NCBI RefSeq assembly: GCF_037975245.1
Contig: NC_092578.1
Location: 15,048,321 to 15,112,320 of the forward strand
Length of the DNA: 64,000 nucleotides
Direction of reading: 5' to 3'
Source: Apostichopus japonicus
Lineage: Eukaryota > Echinodermata > Holothuroidea > Aspidochirotida > Stichopodidae
The notes under the pieces were generated by a model, which was not told the origin of the DNA, searched no databases, and saw only the letters and a list, made by a program, of their open reading frames with translations. The translations under genes were made by a program, and so were the position numbers. Below are positions 49,200-62,500 of the stretch, one piece after another; the stretch's first letter is position 1, and every line of letters begins with the position of its first letter.

Positions 49200-50050
49200 A
49201 TTCATGACAAGGCCGTCTACCGTAGAATGGTTTACTTCAACGCGAATAGCAAGTCCCTTTAAGTGAGGCTTTCCCGGTGGGTTCAACTTCAACGCACATA
49301 GCTATGACGTCATATACTGGTACGTTAATGTAGAACGCAATCTTTGTGGAACCTGCCAAGTCGCTCACGTTTACTCTCGTTAAGTTGACGTTAGATGACA
49401 AATTAAAAAAAAAATGGCAACAGTGAAAATATAGCCTTAGCCTTAAACCTGTCAAAATTTAATTTAATGTACATGCATTGTCCTTATTAAATACGGTTTA
49501 TTCGACGGTAAAGAGACTTGCGTACAATAAAGAGGTGATTACCGAAATATTTCATGGGTGTGAAGACTCGCGCAAAAAGAAACGTCTAATGCCGGTAATC
49601 TGACCTAGTTTCGAATGAGGTGTAACAGAAGTGTTAGACAGCACCATCGATCCCAGAAAATGCGCACATAGCTTGCTACCTTCGGTAATTAGACACTAGT
49701 GTACAGTCAGTACATACAGATGCGGTCAATACACACAGCACACTGTACAAACGACACAGCGATGGACATCTCAGGTCCAGCTAAAGATAACAATGTATCA
49801 TGTTACATTACTGTCTGCATTTTGTAGCGACAAGCAGAAAACTTCACTTGCAAGCAACGGAAAGTTAACTTTTTCAGAGCGCGGCACGTGGTTTGGGACG
49901 AGTCTTCGGTGCCTTTAAATGTTTGCAAAGAAATGATTATAAAATCAAATTTAAAGTTTAAAGATTTATTAAACCTTTCATTTTAATTTTACTCTCTAAG
50001 TGATAATCTAAAATATCCTATATCGGGACAGCAATACCGACATTCCATAA
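49200..50050. other. No gene recognised
   Basis: No supported exon or RNA gene in this stretch. Confidence 0.5.
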
Positions 50051-50054
50051 GAAG

Positions 50055-50056
<2 letters not shown>

Positions 50057-50109
<53 letters not shown>
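50057..50109. repeat. (TA)n microsatellite
   Basis: About 26 TA units. Confidence 0.97.
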
Positions 50110-50112
<3 letters not shown>

Positions 50113-50499
50113 AACCGTAGACAGCAAGATGAGATCAGCCTTGATAAAACATGAATTATCAAAACCAATCTCAGTATTGTAATTATAAATAAAGAAATTT
50201 GATAAATGTAAAACAATTTGCCCCGTAGGGGTAGAGGTTCCGTACAAATTACTGTCATATACCCTTTCACTATGATGACCCTTAAGTGTGCACATCTTCA
50301 GTGTGATCACGTTGCCATGGAAACCAAGTCAGAGAGATCATTCTATACTAAGTCATATAATTTGCATTAGAGAAGAATAAATATTTTACCCTCGCTATCG
50401 GATCTGAACCATTATTTAAATGTTATAAAGCTTGAAGATCAACAGTATTGTCCCCAAGCCCCCCCCCCTCCACCCCTGCACCCCCACCCCACCAATTAA

Positions 50500-50735
50500 A
50501 TATGCTAGAAGTCCAATTTCTGTCACTTATTCTCAACATGTATTTCACTACCACCCCTAAATGCATTTCGGCTAACCGAGAGGTCCGAGATATTCAAATT
50601 TCCCCATATGTCTGGAAATAATAAATAATAGTAATAATAATAAGAAAAAAGAAATGATAAGAAAGTACTATTGAAATAGCTTCTAGCAATTTTTAGCATG
50701 TTTACAATTTTGGGCCCAAACTGATGACCTTTAAC
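50500..50735 (+). repeat. Dispersed repeat family, copy 2
   Basis: It starts AAATATGCTAGAAGTCCAAT and ends TTTTGGGCCCAAACTGATGA, parallel to the copies at 40.1 and 53.3 kb. It is preceded by a C-rich tract. Confidence 0.65.
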
Positions 50736-50739
50736 GAAA

Positions 50740-51325
50740 TGCGATGGGACGAGAGATAATAAGAGTTGTAATAATAGACCAGTCTGTTTGTTTCACCCTT
50801 GATCACGTGTTATACATGCAACTGAACCAAGTAATACGTCATCAGGTCAACACAGCTGCTCCAGTTTCAGTCCACTGCACCGTGGTCTTAATTAAAATAA
50901 AGACTGTGGAACGCCAACAGTACCTGCATTTTTTATAAGAGCAAACAATTAATTTTAATACTTATTTCTTTTTATTTGGTTTTGAGTATTATTATTCATT
51001 TGTGTGTGTTTGTTTTTGTTTTTCTTTGCGATAGAAATTTGTTATACGTAATTAAGGCTCGGGCCTTTAATTGAACGACCTGACCTCGTAATTTAGAAAT
51101 TGATTTCAAATCCATATTTTCTTTCTTTCTTTCTTCTTATTATAACCTATCTTTTTTTTGGCCTAAACTTACTTTGGCAATCACTCATTGAATAACAATA
51201 AATAATTTGCAATATGTAAATTACGTATGTATAGCCATGACCGAAATATGCAGAAATAATTATGTCGAACAATATTCAACCAGAAGAGTTGAAAATGTCA
51301 AGTTCAATGAAAAAAGAAAACGTCA
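50740..51325. other. No gene recognised
   Basis: Intergenic sequence downstream (3' side) of the ABCG gene, AT-rich, with CTTT and poly-T tracts at 51120-51160. Confidence 0.5.
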
Positions 51326-51328
51326 TGC

Positions 51329-51334
51329 TTTAAT
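51329..51334 (-). terminator. Candidate polyadenylation signal ATTAAA for the ABCG gene
   Basis: ATTAAA on the minus strand, 110 nt after the ABCG stop codon. ATTAAA is the commonest variant of AATAAA. No canonical AATAAA is closer. Position is the only support. Confidence 0.35.
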
Positions 51335-51443
51335 TTTCCAATAATACTTGGAGTAATATATTATATGTATATCATAGAACTCCACTCTCTCGTGGCGGTG
51401 GACCATATCGAAAATAGAGGGCGACAATCTTAAATATAGAAAG

Positions 51444-51548
51444 TTAATGCCCTTTCCTTTGGCATCTGTACCAGAGTACTCCCAGCGTCGCGAACCTAAA
51501 ACCAATAATTTGGGCAAAGAGCGCTATCACATCACCGTACATGTTGGA
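51444..51548 (-). CDS. ABCG terminal exon: TM6 and stop
   Basis: Acceptor CTTTTCAG, 34 codons then TAA at 51446-51444. [20 protein letters not shown] is the last membrane helix, followed by the basic tail WYRCQRKGH. The 'GFR' in this helix is shared with white-group proteins. Confidence 0.92.
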   Translation of the reverse strand, partial: SNMYGDVIALFAQIIGFRFATLGVLWYRCQRKGH

Positions 51549-54500
51549 CTGAAAAGAGAAAAATATAACATAAGAGAGACAAATTTTCAGAAAAGAATTG
51601 CTTAGTAATACTACAGAAAGCATTCGTAGGCAAATATATAAAAGTTAAAGTGCCTGACATTTCGCTCCTGCTAGGATCGAAACACCAGACCTTCTAACTT
51701 TTAAATATAAAACAGAGTTAAGCGACAAGGGGAATACTTTGATACTAACCACCCGCCCCCCTCACCCACCCCTCCTCTAATCCACCCTCTACACAGTCCA
51801 TAGCTAATGAGTATAAAACTTGGTAATGATATGTAATGAATCCCCTCCCCAATATTTGCATCTACAAATTATAGGATATAATATCGTCTAGTCCGGCCTT
51901 CACTTCCCCGACCATAATCCCCTTTCGATTTCGTGCATTGTTTTATCAAGTAGAGCAAAATAAACAAAAAATAAGTACACAGGAGTTGTACTACAGTCTC
52001 TACATATACAATGTAAGGATTTATCATGAAAACACATCGTGGGGTGCGCAAGGGGGACAGGGGGCCCCCACCCACATCCCATCGTCAGTCGGGAGAAAAC
52101 GGATTAGTCGGGTGGTTATTGATATTTAATCGGGAAATAATTAGACCAATTTCAATATTTGTTCCCCCCCCCCCACCTCCCCATACCTCCCTCACTTTCA
52201 GTCTCACACAACCAACAAGAGTAATTATTAGCACAACTTTGATTTAAGAGCTAACTATACACCTAATCTATCGTCGAAATTATGCATCAGAATACACCAT
52301 TTAAAGTCCAGTTTTTATTTTGTATACAGTTTTTCTGGGTTGTGTTCTTTTCCCTCTTCAATTCTGTACTTCACATTGGGGTATAATTCCTTTCATATCA
52401 TAATAGTTGAAGATGAAAAGAATTTGTATTTTAAGAAGCTTATAGCGTCTGTGACTATATCACTGTATTTTTTTTGTGTAGCAATTCTGCCACCGCTAAC
52501 AAGCCCCCAAGCCAGGCGCGTAGCCAAGGGGAGGGGGCGAAGGGGGCAGCCGCCCCCCTTGAGCATATATATATATTTTTTAATGTTTTTATGATATCGC
52601 TAGTATTTTCAAAAGAGAAAATGCAAAGATGCAACTTACAAGGCCTGGGAAGTGCCATTTCCAGCGATCTGGGAGGCATTTTCAGCCAAAATTTTCTTGT
52701 ACGCTTCGCGCCAACTCATGGTGGCGCTACGCTTAGATAGTTTGCAATGCCGAATCTACAGTTTCGCCCCTCCCTTGGCAAATTCCTGGCTACGCGCCTG
52801 CTCCAAACACAGCAGTTGCATTGATTCACCCAGCTGTTAGTGTATAAGTCAACATATGTTGTGTAAGATGACTTAAAAAAGAACAAGACCTTAACAAAAA
52901 ACAGAAATCTCACCGACGAAAATGAGAAATATTCCAACACAGATTCTCCATCTGGGAAACATGGGCTGGTACTGTTCACGGGACAGTCTAACAAAAAATG
53001 GCAATATGTTGAGAAATTTATACATTCCTTTTCTGCAATCAACAATAGTTACCGTATATAATATATAACTATTGTCAACACAGAACAATTAGTAAGAAAC
53101 GATCCATTTTTAATTTATAATTATTAATAGATACTAAATGAAAAGTTTGAAGACAAAATTGGTTGAAGAATATAATAATCAGTCTCAATAGTCTGTATTT
53201 TATACCAAGATTTGGAAAGCAATATTTAAAAATATGAGACTCAAATTTAAATTGAGCCAAACACATGTGGTTAAAATGTTACCAGTATTGTACCCAAATA
53301 TGCTAGGAAGTCAGATTATGGTCACGCTCACTCAAATTTTAACACTCAGTTTAATGCCATATACTCTCAACGTATTTATATACCCACGCTGAGACATATA
53401 ATTGTTTATTTTAATTAATTAATTCTATTAATTGTTTAGTCCTCAATGGCTGGGAATAATTATGAGGATCAGAACCAAGAAGGAAGTACTTTTGAAAACT
53501 TTCAAGACAAATTTCATCGAACTAAACATTTGGGGCCAATAGTGATAACATTTAACATGATAGCTTTTGACAAAGATAAAGCGCACTTATGATGAATTAT
53601 AGAGTGGGTCATAAACATTGTAGATTTGGTTCAAACAAACAATAATTAGTAAATGTTCACTGACGGTAGTTTGTGATTGGAGGACGACTCACTAAATGTT
53701 ACATCTCAGAACATTGTCATGTTCATTACACCTCCAACATATCCACTCCCCCTCTCTCTTACGTTGGCCGTCAATACCCTCTCCCCCCCCCCTCCTCCGC
53801 TTCCTATCCCCCACCCCCATTCCGAATATTGTTTGTTAATATCGTGCATACCAGTAACCGGGTGATTAGTCCACTGGTTAATCAGCAAGCCTTCAAAAGA
53901 GACCCTGATCCACGAGCCATAGGAGAGCCATTGTAGGGGAAGTGGAAGGTTACTGGAAAATACAAGAAAAATCACAAGAAAAACTCATGAAGCAGCGTGG
54001 AATTGGTTGGAGCAAATGTATACATAGGGGACAACTTTCCGATATGTAGATATGTATATGGTATAGGTGACACTTATGTAAACTTTTAAATAAAGTCATA
54101 ATGACCTCTTATTGTTCAAGGTAAACACATCATGTATTGAAACATCATCAATAATGGTTATTTTGTTTTCAAACGTGGACGAATATGCTTATTTCATCGT
54201 CAACGCATAACCACGTCATTGTTATCGTCTTCGTCTTCGTCATCGTCATTGTTTTTATTGTTATTGTTATTATACTTATTCATTTTTAAGTCATCATAGT
54301 TATGACGTCATAATGAGAAACAGTTGAAGCTGAACTTAGAGATTTTTCAACCTACCACATTCTCTATATCTCTCTCTCTCGCTATGCAGCCATACGTTAT
54401 ACCGTAGTTAAGATTACTGATAACGTTCGTTCCGCTTACATATCCTTACTGTACAGCCGTGACCTGGTGACTCTCAATTTGATAATCACAGATTAGTAAA

Positions 54501-57500
54501 AAAAATTAGCAATTACTCAATTTATTGATTTATGATTAATATTAATATGAAGTATAAATTTTAAATAATATTTTCTTAAAAATCTTTATGCACAAATTTT
54601 AACTTTTTTTTACCCGAGGTTTAGAAACAAGCCTCCAAGCAAGAGAAATGGTAGTAGGGTCGGTGGGGTTATAGAGAGGGCCAGTTGAATGGTTGGGCTA
54701 AGAGCAGACATAAGGTAACCTGTAATAAAAGCAGTACAACACGTTACGAGTAATTCTTTTTAGACACTCTTTAAACTTCCTTCATGTATAACCACGTCAA
54801 AATAAATATATTGACATTACCACTTTTCCAGACTTTTGCACTCCTCCTCCTCCACCCCACACTCTCTCCCCTTGAAATGGAGGTTCTATGTGTGGACCTC
54901 ACCCACTACCCCAAGTTCTATACACCCGTGTACAATGATTAACCCAGTGGTCACCTCCGCTTTGTCCACGTTGCCACCCACTATCCCTTTAAAATCGAGA
55001 TTCCACGCCTGAACCCCCGCCCCCATAATACCCCACATTCTACAAACCCATTCACAATGGTTTACCCTTGTGATCACCTCCAGTTTGGCCAAGTTGCTAC
55101 CTCCTATCCCTTTAAAATCGTGGTTCCATGCTTGAACCCCTCCCCAACCCCCAACCCCACGTTCTACAAACCCATTCACAATGATTAACCATGTGGTCAC
55201 CTCAGCTTTGGCCAATTGCCACCCCTATCCCTATCAACTCGAAGTTCGACGCTTTAACTCCCCCTCCCCCCACCAATCCCCATATCCCACGTTCTACAAA
55301 CCCATTCACAATAAATTACCATTTGATCACCTCCAGTATGGCCAAGTTGCTACCTCCTATCCCTTTAAATCGTGGTTCCATGCTTGAAGCCCTCCCCAAC
55401 CCCCAACCCCACGTTCTACAAACCCATTCACAATGGTTAACCATATAACCACCTACGCGCTTTGGCCAATTACCACCCCTATCCCTATCAAATCGAGGTT
55501 CGACGCTTTAACTTCCGCCCCCCCACACCCAACCCCCATATCCCACCTTCTACAAACCCATTCACAATACATTACCATGTGATCACCTCCAGTATGGCCA
55601 AGTTGCTACCTCTTATCCCTTTAAAATCGAGGTTCCATGCTTGAATGGTGAAATTCTTCAAATAGAATACTGTTATGTGTTTGCCTTCTAATTTTAATGG
55701 CCTCGTATTTGCCCGGGCCCATCTGTCTACATGGTTATATCCGGCCCTGTGTAAACATAATTTACCACCGTTATAGTTTACTAAAGTTATAATTACCAAA
55801 TGATACCGCAGAATTTACCAACAAAATAGCAAATCCGACAGCAATAAGATAGTTTGGAATAGCCGGATACAATCCTGCAAAGAAAGTGATATTATAATGT
55901 GATTTTAATATTGTGTGTTAAGGCTGTCCATGATATGGTCTTACCAGGAGTTGTTATAGTAACGTGCCCCTGTTTAACTATAAGAATGGTTACGTCGTAT
56001 GAACATTATGTTTCTTAAGTAAGATGGGGATAATCCTGAACTTTGACTACTAGCTGACCTTTACTCTTCAATACCTCGGTACGAATATAGCCTTGTTTGG
56101 GGTGAGCTGTTACAGGTACCATAAAACAGTGTGTTATACTAGGGCCCTGCAACAGCGGTGTCCGCTCCAATACCCCTCCCCCTCTCCCCTCCTTCGCCTT
56201 CTAAAATAAGTAGTAAATGTACTTGGGGCCCAGGTGGTTAGTGAATTCATTTCAGACGGGCAATAGACTGTACACAAATATTATCTACTTAATAGAGGGT
56301 TTCATGAACTTTTTTCCCCGCTACTACGACTCCGGTAAGTTTAGGGTCATATTACTGGTTCCAACGCAACCCCCCCCCCCCACCACCACCCCACCGCACC
56401 CCCTCAGCCGCAGCTCTACATCCTTTTGTTGTAACTGATCGGGGAATATACAGAACGATGGACATATGTCAGGTTTTACGGACAAGTGTGGTGTACTCGT
56501 CTCATTCAACAATTGTTGGAGTTCCAACTATTGTCTTTTTCAAATCTTTTTTTTATCTCATGATTTAGTTTCATAATCTCCTTCTACGGGCGATTTCTAC
56601 CCGCCCCTCCGTCCCAACCCGTCCCGGTAGCCCTTCCCTTGCCTTGACTTTCCGTCCCCGTTTACTAATCTAATGATCATTAAGAAATATCTTACCGACC
56701 AGCCAGTACACGATCGTCATCGACAAAGCTGGTAAGAAACATTGTCCAAAAGGAAAGTCTGTGATTAACTTGGCCAGGAAATAGACGTCAATCCGATACA
56801 TCCCGTTAAAATGTTCTCTCTTAACCAGAGTCAGCTCCAGAGGAAACACCTGAAAATATTGTAAAATGCACTCTTTAGTACCAATAAGATTTATCAGACA
56901 GTCCTTATTATTGTAGTGCGCGTGCGCGCTGCAATATTCGCATTACTGGCCAAGTGAACGATACCTACATGACTGGACGTTGAAAGTTAAAGTTTCATAG
57001 AGTCTCTGTACATTTGCAGTTTCAGGGGCTAGCTGTGTATCCAACTTTTTCTGAGTCTGTCACGGCGCTCACAAGCGCCCTCACTTTGTAGGTACATACA
57101 AGACTATACTCTGGTGTGTTGTCCGCTCAAAACATATCACCATGAGCAACCGAAAAGTTCTTCCTAATACTGCAAGCACTCCAAGCACACTACAATACTG
57201 CGTATAGTTGCAGGCAAATACATTGCTAGTTAGTACTCATATTTTAGCATATAGTTGCCTGTACTCGCAATTGGCCTTATGAAGTTGTACTCGTACTTAT
57301 TGGAACCTGAGTATAGACGCTAAAGAAAGATTAAGTACTAGGGCTCACACGAGAGCCGTATACTGGTGTCACGGGGAATTCGTCCTCATGATGTTGTACT
57401 GTAAAGCTGCCAGTCTAACATATTATTCTCCCTCGTCTATGAAGCATACATGGTATTGCCAACTTTTTCAAGCTTGTGATAATTGTGTACTCGGACTAGT

Positions 57501-59518
57501 GCAGTTAACTGAAATTGTACTCACCCTAATGGATTTGTACTCGTTCTCGTACTACGGGGTACCTTGGTATTCTAGTACAGACGTTAATGTAGCCGTACTC
57601 GCGCTTCGAGCCGTGTACTCATAAACTAGTACTCATATCACCGGGAATTCTAATTGTATACTAGTACTCTTGCTGTTGTACTCATGTTACAAGCCTGACG
57701 TTTGTACTCAGTCTTCACTATGTTTTATAACATTATATTACATATTATATTACATACTACAATATGACCATGCTTGAAGGGAAAGTATCCACTCCGTAAT
57801 GACATGGATAGGGCCTTTCAAACATATACGCGATATCAAGTACTAGTAACTGACGAAAATAAGTCACTCGATTTTGTCACTCGATTCAAGTCACTCGATT
57901 CAAACATATACCGTGGTATTGTAATTATGTATTAATTTTTGTTTTTTTGAACATTCAACCTACAGTGCCGAAGGACTTAATACGGACTAAAATTGTTGCA
58001 GTTGTGGTCAGCAAAATCGAGTGACTGACTTTTGTCAGTTATTAGGACTTGATATCCCGAAACTGACCCATTAGTATGGCAGGCCTATGTACGGTTCCTA
58101 ACGATAATTTCGATTTAACTCACTAGCTAGTCAGAATGAGCTGATATATCACCTTCTAAGCACCCTTTCATTGTGAATAGGGGGGGGGGGGGCACAGTCC
58201 CGTGACCCGAGGAGCGAGTAAATATGAGATAAAGAATGGTGTATTCTCATTTTCATAACATACTTAAGGAAAACTGAAGAGTGCGAAAAGGAGGCTGTGT
58301 GATATAACTCACCCCGGGCACGAGCTGGCTGTCGACGACTAAGATTTTGAGAGATTTCTCTCACTACTTGTGGCAAACATTATTCTAAGAATTGTTGTTC
58401 ACTGGTCTAATTTACCACATGAGTATAGTGACATAGCTCAACCCGGGGCACGAGCTGGCTCTCGACGACTCAGATTTTGAGAGATTTGTCTCACTACTTA
58501 TGCCAAACATTATTCTAAGAATTATTGTCCACTGGTCAAATTTTACTATATGAATATAAGATTAAATTTCATTTTACCTTACACTGTTGCATGGTGACAG
58601 TAAAGGCAGAATTAACCACCAAGAGAAATATACATCCGTTTATGTTTTGAATCCCGTCTTGTGTTGGATCTGTCTGGAAGAATATGAGACTAATAATACC
58701 AGCGACCACCTGTGGAAGGAAGAATAATATAACTTCGTAAGAAACAGCGATGTTTACATTAGATTTTCTCTTCATAGTTATACTGGTTTGTCTGGTGACT
58801 GATCGTGATCGATGGAGAAGGGGGGGTCGGGCATTGGAGGGGGGGGTCGGGAAAGTGAGTGTTGTTACTTAATTTACAATCCTCAATTACCATTCTCAGT
58901 GAGTCGAAATGTAATCACGACCAGGTGTTTATGTAGGGAACCAGTACCTATTTAACAACTATAGCTCCTTCTTTCTTTCTTTTTCATCGCTTTTCTTCCC
59001 CTTCTTTTTCCCCTTTCCGGATTTTCTTTCGATGTTTCTGTCCGTCCGTTTCTGTAATATGTTTTTCTATATGTTTGTTTGTCACTATACGTTACCGTAT
59101 GTATGTTTGTGTGAGGTTACGTTTGTTGGTCTATCTGTTTGTTTCTGTCTGAAGAGAGGCAGACAGGAAGGTTAAATGCGTCCCGGGTCAGGGGTCAACC
59201 AGCGGGTCCGGGAAAATATGGAGGCGGTTCTTGAAAGTATGGAATGAACTTTTATTTATCGTTGATTTGTTATGTATCAATGATAATTTGTCAATGTGCC
59301 TTACCGGTACTTAATGAAAAATGAAGAGTGGAGGAAAGGAAGGTAGGGTGACACAAATGTTATGGGGCTTTCCTGACCTCTGTTCACATTAGAACTTACC
59401 AAGACTTTCAAAAGACAGACGGTGGTTAAGAAGGGATCTCGGCTGCCAGATAGTCCAGCCCTCCAGGTACAGGCTTTCATCTGATTCCACCAGCTGGCCT
59501 TATACCTATACATATACA

Positions 59519-59560
<42 letters not shown>

Positions 59561-62500
59561 TAAAATTGATTAAGTAAACGGCATAAATGTATGAAGAACA
59601 ATACGAACAGCCACCTTCAATGAAGCGATGTATATGACTAGAGAATATGTGTTATGGACAAGATGCAACCAGTGGAATATCAGTGGTTCATCCATCCTTA
59701 AGAATCGAATTTCAAGTTTCCACAGGAATGTAGTCCGCGGGTTGGGGTGGGGTGACAATTACCCTAAAGGGGTTCGTGGTTTAAGACGTGCACCGTTATA
59801 AGGATATAAGGGTTTTAGGCTACCATTTTCCTTGGGGTGGAGGGAGGGCTGGTAATGGGATTTGGGGTCAATGAAACACGTATACAGAAGTTTGACACAT
59901 AACGTGTAGTCTATTGCTAGATCATTAAGTAATACGTCTAGTCAAAGAAAGTCAAAGTTCAAGTGCAGGGAACTTCTCGCTCCTGTCCTCCCCCTCCGTG
60001 GGGATTAAAACAAATTCAGGAGTATTCAAGACTTACGGAGATGTTTTCTCATTTTCTTCCTCCATCTGTTAGCAAAAAAAACAAGCAAAAGTTTATAGGA
60101 TTTCATCTTTAAAATATTCATTCCCCAATCTATCTTATTTTTCACTAACTTTACATATTTAGGGTACAATAATCCATGTGTGACTAAAATAGCATATTCG
60201 TTGTAACAAATAGAAGAAATATGTAACGTTAGAGTGACTATACTATCAAACAATTTCTCAAATGAATTCAAGTACTTATTTATTTATTTTGCGTTAAGTT
60301 AAAAGCAGATAGCTCGCGATATATTTCATAAACTTACGTCATTCCTCTTACAGCGCTAGAAATATGTTGTGAAAGTGTTGTATATGGGTATAGATAAAAT
60401 CTTCTTGTATTTGTCTTACAAGTAAAGGAATTATTTATATATATTTGTCATCAATCCTATAACCATACATTATTGATATATAGGCCTATGTGTATCTCAA
60501 TGTGTTGGAAGACTTCTCGATACAGATTAAACAATCATTCTGTGGTTTTGTCTAAACTTTTATCAATTATTACAATTAATGAAGACATCTAATCTACTGT
60601 GATGAGAAGAGCTACTTAGGTATCAGTAGGATATACAAGGCAGACATGTGGTCAGTCCGTATACTGGTACTCATGTTCTAACCTAGTTCCTGTACTTTCC
60701 TGTACTTTCCTGTACTATAGTGCAAGACTATGATTACTCGTACTCGAGATTTGTACTCCTTTATTGGTACATAAGAGAGTTGTACTCTAATTCAGGCTGT
60801 TTTAATCGTACTAAATCAATCTGCTTGTATAGAATAAATTCATATTGACTGAGAGGACGTCAAAGAGAATTTATTCAATTTTAGATATGACGTAATCGGA
60901 AGATTCCTATGACAAATCCACATTCTCGTAAAGATATTCCAAAAATGTTTACTTTTCTTCAAAAGCAGATTGTTGCCAGACAGTATTCTCCTCCCCCCCC
61001 CTTCCCAACCCCGGTCCCGTCCCTCAGTGGGTGTTCCCAGTGGCGGAGCTAGGGGTATTAGTCAAGGGGGGCGATAATGGTCTGTAGGGGCGCTTTCGAC
61101 ACTATCTAAGCGGAGCGCCACCACAGGTTGGCGCGGACCGTACAGAAATTTTTTGAGTAAAGATACTCCCTAGATCGCCGGAAATTACCCTTTCCGGGCC
61201 TTGCTAATTTGCAGATAAACGAAGAATAAATAGGCCAAAAAATGTGACAAAAGTCAATATAGGTATATGAGAGCGCAATACAAAAGTCAATAATCGCGAA
61301 TAAGTAAAAAGTGGTAGAAAGCTGAAAAGGGCGCCAGCAGTCCATTTGAGTCCGTCAGGGGGGCATCCGCCCCCTGACTGTATGGACGCTCCGCCACTGG
61401 GTGTTCCCAAGAAATAGAGAATTTCTGCCCTCTTCTTGCCCATGTGGGTAAAGCTGACTACACCCTGCTCAACAATATCACAGTTCGGATAACCGAAACG
61501 ATTAACTGATACTTACGTCATCGCACTCCATAGGCGTTATCTTGAGTAGAATTTCCTCAGCCGTTCTGCTGTTATCAAAGGCGTCAGTAATTTCCTTCAG
61601 GATGAAATCGAATTAAGACAATAATAATAATAATAAATGCAAATTTATATAGCGCCAATATCCAGAGGAAAACCAATGCTCAGTGGCGCTAGTGCTCAGG
61701 GAAGGCAGTCAAAAGTAGATAAGTTTTGAGTCTGTTTTTGAAAATGTTAAAGTTGGGTGCCGACTTGATGTGCAGTGGAAGTGAGTTCCAAAGAGTAGGA
61801 GCGGCATTAGAGAACGATCTTTGACCAAATGACTTGAGCTTCCACTTAGATACATGGAGCAGTAGCTGATTTGAGGATCGGAGAGAGCGGGCGGGTGGTG
61901 GTCTTCCGACTGATCATGCTACTCATGTATTCTGGTGCTAATCCATGCAGGGCTTTATATGTGAGCAGGATGATCTTGAAGTTTATCCTGTAGTAAACAG
62001 GCAGTTAATGAGAACAATCTCACCAAAAGGTCGATTTATGATGGTAAATTGTATTATCGAGCTACAAAAACGAAACAGTTCTCAGTATATATCAAACTTG
62101 ACAAATCTCATAAGTTTAAAAGTACAAGAGGTATACGATATACGTGATGTGAAAGAACAAAATATGCCATATTAGTATTAAAAGAACATTACATGACATT
62201 TTGTAACGAAATAAGTCATCTTTACCTTCAGTTTTTCGTGACACTCAGCCTCCATGCCAGGCACAATTCCCAATGTTTCAACGATAAAATCAGCAGGGTT
62301 GTAGTTCTTCGGGCATGTATACCCGATTCTGAATGTTTTAGAGAAAGAAAGGTAACGAACTCATATATTTTAAGCATTCAATTTGTCGCTTTTCGTTAGC
62401 GTGAAAGTAAGACTGCATGAATCATGTCAAAACTGATTCACGCCATCATCTTGTGGCCTGACCAAATTGAGGGCGTATTTCACGCCGCGAATTCAGAGCC

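Noticed and set aside
53953-55796. Apparent loss of the ABCG TM5 exon
   Set aside because: A first reading found only repeats here, but an in-phase exon at 54614-54719 with the PP...[11 protein letters not shown] block was then located, so the gene is intact in this part.
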